From an uncultured Rubrobacteraceae bacterium (lineage in GTDB: Bacteria > Actinomycetota > Rubrobacteria > Rubrobacterales > Rubrobacteraceae), in assembly GCA_902806085.1 (NCBI GenBank), contig CADCVH010000132.1, positions 1 through 57,838 on the forward strand: DNA of 57,838 nucleotides. The letters run 5' to 3'. Under the pieces are notes generated by a model. The model was not told the DNA's origin, searched no databases, and saw nothing but the letters and a program-made list of their open reading frames with translations. Shown piece after piece: positions 53,522 through 57,838 of this stretch. The stretch's first letter is position 1; each line of letters starts with the position of its first letter. Both the position numbers and the translations under genes were made by a program.

Positions 53522-55447
53522 ATGGCCGAGGAGACCGAGATCCGCACCTACGACCCGCCGGAGGAGTTCGTCCGGCAGGCCAACGTAAAAGACGCTTCGG
53601 TGTACGACGAGGCGGAGAAGGACTACGAAGGCTTCTGGGAAGAGAGGGCCAGGCAGCTCCACTGGTTCAAGGAGTGGGACCAGGTGCTCAAGTGGGACCC
53701 GCCCGAGGCCCAGTGGTTTGTCGGCGGCAAGCTCAACGTCGCCTACAACTGCCTTGACTACCAGGTCGAGCAGGGCCGGGGGGATAAGGCCGCCCTCGTC
53801 TGGGAGTCGGACGAGCCGGGCGAGGGGAAGAGCTACACCTACTCCGAGCTCACGGCGGAGGTCTCGAAGTTCGCCAACGTGCTCAAGGGCCTCGGGGTGA
53901 AGAAGGGCGAGCCCGTGGCGATCTACCTGCCCATGATCCCGGAGCTCCCGATCGCCATGCTGGCCTGCGCCCGCATCGGCGCCCCGCACTCGGTGGTCTT
54001 CGGCGCCTTCTCGGCCGACTCCCTCAGGGACCGCATCAACGACTGCGAGGCCAAGGTCCTCGTCACCGCCGACGAGGCCCCCCGAGGCGGCCGTAAGACC
54101 CCCCTGAAGAAGAACGCCGACGAGGCGCTTGCGGACACGCCGAGCATCGAGAACACGGTGGTCGTGCGGCGCACCGGGGAAGACGTCGATTTCACCGAGG
54201 GCCGCGACAACTGGTACGACGAGCTCATGCAGGAGGCCGACGCCGAGTGCCCGGCCGAGGAGGTCGACTCCGAGGACATCCTCTACATCCTCTACTCTTC
54301 CGGCTCGACCGGCAAGCCCAAGGGGATCGTCCACACCTCGGGCGGCTACCTCACGCACGTCAAGGCGACGACGAGCTGGGTGCTCGACGTCAAAGACAGC
54401 GACGTCTACTGGTGCACGGCGGACGTCGGCTGGGTGACGGGGCACTCCTACCTCGTCTACGGGCCGCTCTCCAACGGGGCGACGAGCCTCATCTACGAGG
54501 GGACGCCGAGCTACCCGGAGGCCGACCGCTTCTGGGACATCATCGAGCGGCACGGGGTCAACATCCTCTACACCGCGCCCACCGTCATCCGGGCGTTCAT
54601 GAAGGGCGGCACCGAGGACCTCGAAAAGCACGACCTGACGAGCTTGCGGCTGCTTGGGACGGTCGGCGAGCCCATCAACCCGAGGGCGTGGGAGTGGTAC
54701 CACGAGAACGTCGGCGGCGGGCGGTGCCCCATCGTGGATACGTGGTGGCAGACGGAGACGGGGGGCATCATGATCTCACCGCTCCCCGGCATCACGGCGA
54801 CGAAGCCAGGTATGGCCACGCTCCCGTTCCCCGGCATCTCCGCCGGGCTCTTCGACGAGGAGGGCAACGAGATAGAGGGCCCCTCAGACTCCGGCAACCT
54901 CGTCGTCAAGAGGCCTTGGCCCGGGATGCTCCGCACCCTCTACAAGGACCCCGCCCGCTACAAGGAGACGTACTGGGAGAAGTACGGTGACGTGTACTTC
55001 GCGGGCGACGGGGCCAGGCGCGACGAGGACGGCTACTACTTGATAACGGGCCGGGTCGACGACGTCATGAACATCTCCGGCCACCGCATCAGCACCGCCG
55101 AGGTCGAGAGCGCGCTCGTCGGCCACCAGGCCGTCGCCGAGTCCGCCGTTATCGGCAGGCAGGACGAGGACACGGGCCAGGCCATCGTCGCCTACGTGAT
55201 CCTCGAAGGCGACAGGGAGGGCTCGGACGAGTTGATCCAGGAGCTCAACCAGCAGGTCCGCCGGACCATCGGCGCCCACGCCCGCCCCAAGGAGATCATC
55301 TTCACCCCCGACCTCCCGAAGACCCGCAGCGGCAAGATCATGCGCCGCATCCTCCGCGGCGTCGCCGAAGGCGAGCAGGACCTCGGGGACACCTCGACCC
55401 TGGCCGACCCGTCCGTGGTCGACGACCTGAAGGCGGCCCGCCAGTAA
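53522..55447 (+). CDS. acsA: Acetyl-CoA synthetase
   Basis: The 641-residue AMP-forming ligase converts acetate, ATP and CoA to acetyl-CoA. The P-loop-like [31 protein letters not shown] (acyl pocket with the conserved Trp), the hinge [14 protein letters not shown] and the C-terminal [14 protein letters not shown] with the catalytic Lys, a known acetylation site in the family, are all present. Length matches Acs. AAAGGGAGGAAG lies before the ATG. A hairpin follows the gene. Confidence 0.96.
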   Translation: MAEETEIRTYDPPEEFVRQANVKDASVYDEAEKDYEGFWEERARQLHWFKEWDQVLKWDPPEAQWFVGGKLNVAYNCLDYQVEQGRGDKAALVWESDEPGEGKSYTYSELTAEVSKFANVLKGLGVKKGEPVAIYLPMIPELPIAMLACARIGAPHSVVFGAFSADSLRDRINDCEAKVLVTADEAPRGGRKTPLKKNADEALADTPSIENTVVVRRTGEDVDFTEGRDNWYDELMQEADAECPAEEVDSEDILYILYSSGSTGKPKGIVHTSGGYLTHVKATTSWVLDVKDSDVYWCTADVGWVTGHSYLVYGPLSNGATSLIYEGTPSYPEADRFWDIIERHGVNILYTAPTVIRAFMKGGTEDLEKHDLTSLRLLGTVGEPINPRAWEWYHENVGGGRCPIVDTWWQTETGGIMISPLPGITATKPGMATLPFPGISAGLFDEEGNEIEGPSDSGNLVVKRPWPGMLRTLYKDPARYKETYWEKYGDVYFAGDGARRDEDGYYLITGRVDDVMNISGHRISTAEVESALVGHQAVAESAVIGRQDEDTGQAIVAYVILEGDREGSDELIQELNQQVRRTIGAHARPKEIIFTPDLPKTRSGKIMRRILRGVAEGEQDLGDTSTLADPSVVDDLKAARQ

Positions 55448-55477
55448 GCCGCGCCACGGACAGACGCCCCCGATACC

Positions 55478-55507
55478 GGGGCGGGGGGCCTTCGGGTTCT
55501 CCGCCCC
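55478..55507 (+). terminator. Terminator-like hairpin after acsA
   Basis: GGGGCGG and CCGCCCC form a 7-bp stem across a 16-nt loop, 30 nt after the stop; no U tract. A short direct repeat TCCGGTATT occurs twice just downstream. Confidence 0.4.
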
Positions 55508-55585
55508 GCTCTCCGGCCTCCCGCGTCCGGTATTACCTCCGGTATTGCCGAAACCTTCGGGCCGTTTCGACGTACCTGCGTGTAG

Positions 55586-55591
55586 TAGAAT
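55586..55591 (+). promoter_or_regulatory. -10 element for the Zn peptidase gene
   Basis: TAGAAT lies 35 nt before the TTG start; the -35 region is poor. Confidence 0.4.
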
Positions 55592-55626
55592 AGGCGCATC
55601 GGATAACAGGTTCTAGGAGGAACGCG

Positions 55627-56316
55627 TTGTTAGGCTTTTACGTCGTAATGTTCGCCGGTATGGCCATCTCCGGTGTCGTCGCCATCTGGCTCAAGAGGAC
55701 CTACTCTAAGTACTCCAAGCAGAGGAGCTACAGCGGCATGTCCGGGGCCCAGGTGGCCCGGGCCATACTCGACCGCAACGGCCTGAACAACGTGCCGGTC
55801 GAGCCGGTGGCCGGCCAGCTCACGGACCACTACGACCCGCGCAGCAAGGTCGTGCGGCTGTCGGAGGGGAACTTCCGCAGCGACTCCATCGCCGCCGCCA
55901 GCGTGGCGGCCCACGAGGTCGGCCACGCCATCCAGGACGCCTCGGGCTACGTGCCGATGAAGCTCCGCTCGGGGATCGTGCCGATCGTGAACTTCAGCAA
56001 CCAGCTCTTCATGCCGCTCCTGTTCGGCGGCTTTATCCTCGGCGGCTTCAGCGGCCAGGGCGGCCTGGGCCAGATGCTCGTGCTCGGCGCGGCGGTCGTC
56101 TTTATGGCGGTCTTCGCCTTCCACGTCGTCACCCTGCCCGTCGAGATCAACGCCTCGACCCGGGCCTACGGCCAGCTTACCCGCTACGGCTTCCTCTCCA
56201 GCACCGAGGCCGCGGGCACCAAGCGCGTCCTCTCCGCGGCGGCCATGACCTACATAGCGGCGGCCCTGACCTCGCTGCTGATGGTGGTGTACCTGCTGCT
56301 CGCCGCCCGCCAGTAA
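55627..56316 (+). CDS. YugP-like neutral zinc metallopeptidase (membrane)
   Basis: 229 residues of the Zn_peptidase_2 (PF04298) type. An N-terminal span (MLGFYVVMFAGMAISGVVAIWLK in parts), then AARAILDRNGL-type and DHYDPRSKVVRLSEGNF segments, the zinc site AAHEVGHAIQDA (HExxH), and further spans with LPVEINASTRA (the third ligand Glu lies here). Substrates are unknown. TTG start with AGGAGGAACGCG upstream. A perfect terminator follows. Confidence 0.9.
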   Translation: MLGFYVVMFAGMAISGVVAIWLKRTYSKYSKQRSYSGMSGAQVARAILDRNGLNNVPVEPVAGQLTDHYDPRSKVVRLSEGNFRSDSIAAASVAAHEVGHAIQDASGYVPMKLRSGIVPIVNFSNQLFMPLLFGGFILGGFSGQGGLGQMLVLGAAVVFMAVFAFHVVTLPVEINASTRAYGQLTRYGFLSSTEAAGTKRVLSAAAMTYIAAALTSLLMVVYLLLAARQ

Positions 56317-56339
56317 GAGGGACGCGGACGGGGTAACCG

Positions 56340-56366
56340 GGCGGGGCCTTCGGGCCCCGCCTTTTT
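56340..56366 (+). terminator. Rho-independent terminator after the Zn peptidase gene
   Basis: GGCGGGGCC-TTCG-GGCCCCGCC, a 9-bp perfect stem with TTCG tetraloop, followed by TTTTT. Confidence 0.95.
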
Positions 56367-56413
56367 CTTGCCCCGGGTTCCCCAAGGCGCGGGCGAGGCG
56401 CCCGAACAGGTTG

Positions 56414-56419
56414 TAGAAT
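56414..56419 (+). promoter_or_regulatory. -10 element, probable leaderless start of the next gene
   Basis: TAGAAT ends 9 nt before ATG 56429, with no ribosome site between. Confidence 0.5.
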
Positions 56420-56428
56420 ACCCCCGTT

Positions 56429-57049
56429 ATGGAAGACGTTCGACGGATAACGAAGAGGCGGCGCAGGCTCCGGACGGTGGGCGAGCCGCACCCGTGGGAA
56501 CCGCGCCACATGCGCCTCGCGGGGATGCGCTTCGCCGAGTCGGTCGGCAAGCCGGCGGCCCGCCGCAACGTGACTTTGGGGGTCGTGAAGCACCTGTGGC
56601 GCTCCCCGGTGCCCTTCGTGGGCTTCTACCCGCCCGAGGGCGTCAAGGTTACCCGGCATCGCAAGTACGCGCCCCGCTCGCCGCGCCGGGTGGACGACAC
56701 GGATTACCTCGCCGGCGTCGAGGCCCACAAGAGGTCTTTCGCGAAGGACCTCCAGGACGGCATGGTCCCCGCGGGGCACCTTCCCGGGTACTTCGAGGTG
56801 CCGACGGACGAGGGCTGGCGCATCACCCTGGACCTCGTGGAGGGGCGCCTGGGGCTGGCGGACGCCTGGGGCCTGGACACCGAGTCGAAGGTGGTGGGGG
56901 ATCTCGCGCCGTTCGTCTGGGCCTACCGGCACTGCGGCTTCTGCATCGTCAGCCTCTACGATAAGGACGTCGACGCCCTGCGCGACGACCTCCTCTTCGT
57001 CGCCAAACGCCAGGGCGTGGAGCTCCGGTGGCGCGAGACCGCCGCCTGA
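56429..57049 (+). CDS. Hypothetical soluble protein
   Basis: 206 residues, no signal peptide or membrane span. A very basic start (ITKRRRRLRTVG) is followed by WEPRHMRLAGMRFAESVGKPAARRN, a central region rich in Arg/Pro (RKYAPRSPRRVDDTDYLAG) and a C-terminal part WAYRHCGFCIVSLYDKDVDALRDDLLFVAKRQGV. Codon usage is normal for the region and it has its own promoter and flanking terminator, so it is a real gene. I do not recognise the family. The basic N-terminus could contact nucleic acid, but this is a guess. Confidence 0.75.
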   Translation: MEDVRRITKRRRRLRTVGEPHPWEPRHMRLAGMRFAESVGKPAARRNVTLGVVKHLWRSPVPFVGFYPPEGVKVTRHRKYAPRSPRRVDDTDYLAGVEAHKRSFAKDLQDGMVPAGHLPGYFEVPTDEGWRITLDLVEGRLGLADAWGLDTESKVVGDLAPFVWAYRHCGFCIVSLYDKDVDALRDDLLFVAKRQGVELRWRETAA

Positions 57050-57126
57050 AACCGCGAACAAGAGCGCTTACAGGAACGATTCTCGAAAAAGTACACCAGA
57101 ATATGCATTACGGGGTCGCTAGGCGC

Positions 57127-57145
57127 TAGAATGTTTGGGTATAAT
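57127..57145 (+). promoter_or_regulatory. Promoter region of the CRP/FNR gene
   Basis: TAGAAT (57127) and a consensus TATAAT (57140) lie in an unusually AT-rich stretch; no clear -35 for either. Transcription from the second would begin near 57152, about 54 nt before the ATG. Confidence 0.5.
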
Positions 57146-57205
57146 GGTGCCGCCCGGCACGAAGTGTTGGGGGCAGGGGGTCTCTTAGAGAGGTAGAAGA
57201 GCAAG

Positions 57206-57838
57206 ATGCTTTTGAGCCATAACACCGGGGGATTTGCCGCGACCACCGCGCCCGAGGGGTTCAGCCTCGAAGACTTCGAGGAGGCGGGCCTCAGGACCGT
57301 GGAGCGCAGGTTTTCGCCCAAAGACACCATCTTCGCGCCGGGGGACCCGGACGACCAGCTCTACTTTCTGCTCTCCGGCACCGTGCGGCTGTACAAGATC
57401 TACGGCGACTTCAAGGAGGCCACGACGGCGCTCCTCAAGAACGGCGGCATCTTCGGCAAGCTCAACCTCGTCGAGGGCCGCTGGCAGAACGTGTTCGCCG
57501 AGGCCGTCACCGAGGCGCGGGTCGCCAGCATCCAGAAGAGCTCCCTCGAGATGGTCATCAAGAGGGACCCCTCGTTCGCCCTCAAGCTCTTCTCGTCCTT
57601 TTCCGAGCGGCTGCGGCAGTCCGACGAGGTCATAGAGAGCCTGCTGCACCGGGAGGTCTCCACCCGGCTCGCGACCTTGCTCACCAACCTCGGGGACCGC
57701 TTCGGCCAGGAGAACGGGAGTGGCACGCTCATAGACGTGCGGCTCACGCACCAGGACCTGGCGAACATGATCGCCTCCACCAGGGAGGCCGTCTCCAAGG
57801 TGATGAGCGAGTTCCAGCGCGAGGGCGTCATAGAGAAC
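57206..57838 (+). CDS. CRP/FNR-family transcriptional regulator (3' end outside window)
   Basis: 211 codons are visible and the frame is open at the edge. The cyclic-nucleotide-binding-like barrel (FSPKDTIFAPGDPDDQLYFLLSGTVRLYKI, LLKNGGIFGKLNLVEG) is followed by the dimer helix and a helix-turn-helix LTHQDLANMIASTREAVSKVMSEFQREGVI. The barrel lacks the cAMP phosphate-binding FGExxL/RxA set, and no N-terminal Cys cluster for Fe-S is present, so it is neither classical CRP nor FNR. It could be NtcA-like or respond to another ligand. Start ATG with GAGAGG about 10 nt upstream. Confidence 0.9.
   Translation, partial: MLLSHNTGGFAATTAPEGFSLEDFEEAGLRTVERRFSPKDTIFAPGDPDDQLYFLLSGTVRLYKIYGDFKEATTALLKNGGIFGKLNLVEGRWQNVFAEAVTEARVASIQKSSLEMVIKRDPSFALKLFSSFSERLRQSDEVIESLLHREVSTRLATLLTNLGDRFGQENGSGTLIDVRLTHQDLANMIASTREAVSKVMSEFQREGVIEN

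Noticed and set aside
53300-54703. Long N-terminal extension of the LtaS-like protein (open back to 54703)
   Set aside because: It runs antisense through acsA and its promoter; the family starts shortly before the first membrane span.

Overview
The window is high-GC actinobacterial chromosome. It most resembles Rubrobacter or a close deep-branching relative: GuaB3-type IMPDH-like protein, F420-dependent (LLM) oxidoreductase, GatCAB, long-form SerA, carotenoid genes, InhA-type FabI, and GC-rich third codon positions that create long meaningless antisense frames. The genus call is an inference from gene content. No tRNA, rRNA or CRISPR array was found.

Layout. 1-4105: groEL 3' end, three tandem single-membrane-span micropeptide genes that are easy to overlook, then guaB3-guaA. 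4169-8958: phosphate operon pstS-pstC-pstA-pstB-phoU behind PHO-box-like direct repeats. 9014-20608: Rrf2 Fe-S-type regulator, methyltransferase, GNAT, pcrA, CBS-type pyrophosphatase, gatC-gatA, a Uma2 nuclease-fold protein, gatB, a cysteine-less IlvD/Edd-like protein, then a scar holding remnants of an MHYT-domain gene and a methyltransferase. 20743-25605: class V aminotransferase-serA-small protein operon, LLM oxidoreductase, DUF4230 protein. 25801-31696 (minus): a SAM-I riboswitch with terminator controls a YitJ-type homocysteine methyltransferase/MTHFR fusion and full-length metH. 31758-34198 (minus): crtI-crtB. 34341-41307: small membrane genes, a sulfatase, an RTX-histidine kinase-response regulator cluster whose regulator has lost half its receiver domain, a membrane protein, and a frameshifted zinc-ribbon pseudogene. 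41380-45725 (minus): MacB/FtsX-like export ABC genes interrupted by a GNAT and a small membrane gene. 45789-49764: rpsF-rpsR-rplI (no ssb between) and a dnaB carrying a 422-residue intein with LAGLIDADG motifs. 49765-57838: DUF4385, fabI, LtaS-like sulfatase, acsA, YugP-like Zn peptidase, an unknown protein, and a CRP/FNR-family regulator cut by the window end.

Cross-cutting signals. (1) Several genes have a TATACT/TAGAAT-like -10 box only 6-9 nt before the start codon, implying leaderless mRNAs. (2) Non-ATG starts are common, and two genes seem to need CTG (crtI) or ATA (rpsF). (3) An inverted-repeat family built on AGGTTTTGAGG and GGCATAAGG lies in at least three intergenic spots and supplies stop codons to its neighbours. 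(4) Two unrelated genes carry in-frame 15-bp tandem repeats. (5) Both helicase genes carry short AT-richer patches at conserved NTPase motifs. Functionally the window joins phosphate uptake, purine, serine, methionine/folate and acetate metabolism with replication, translation and envelope functions.
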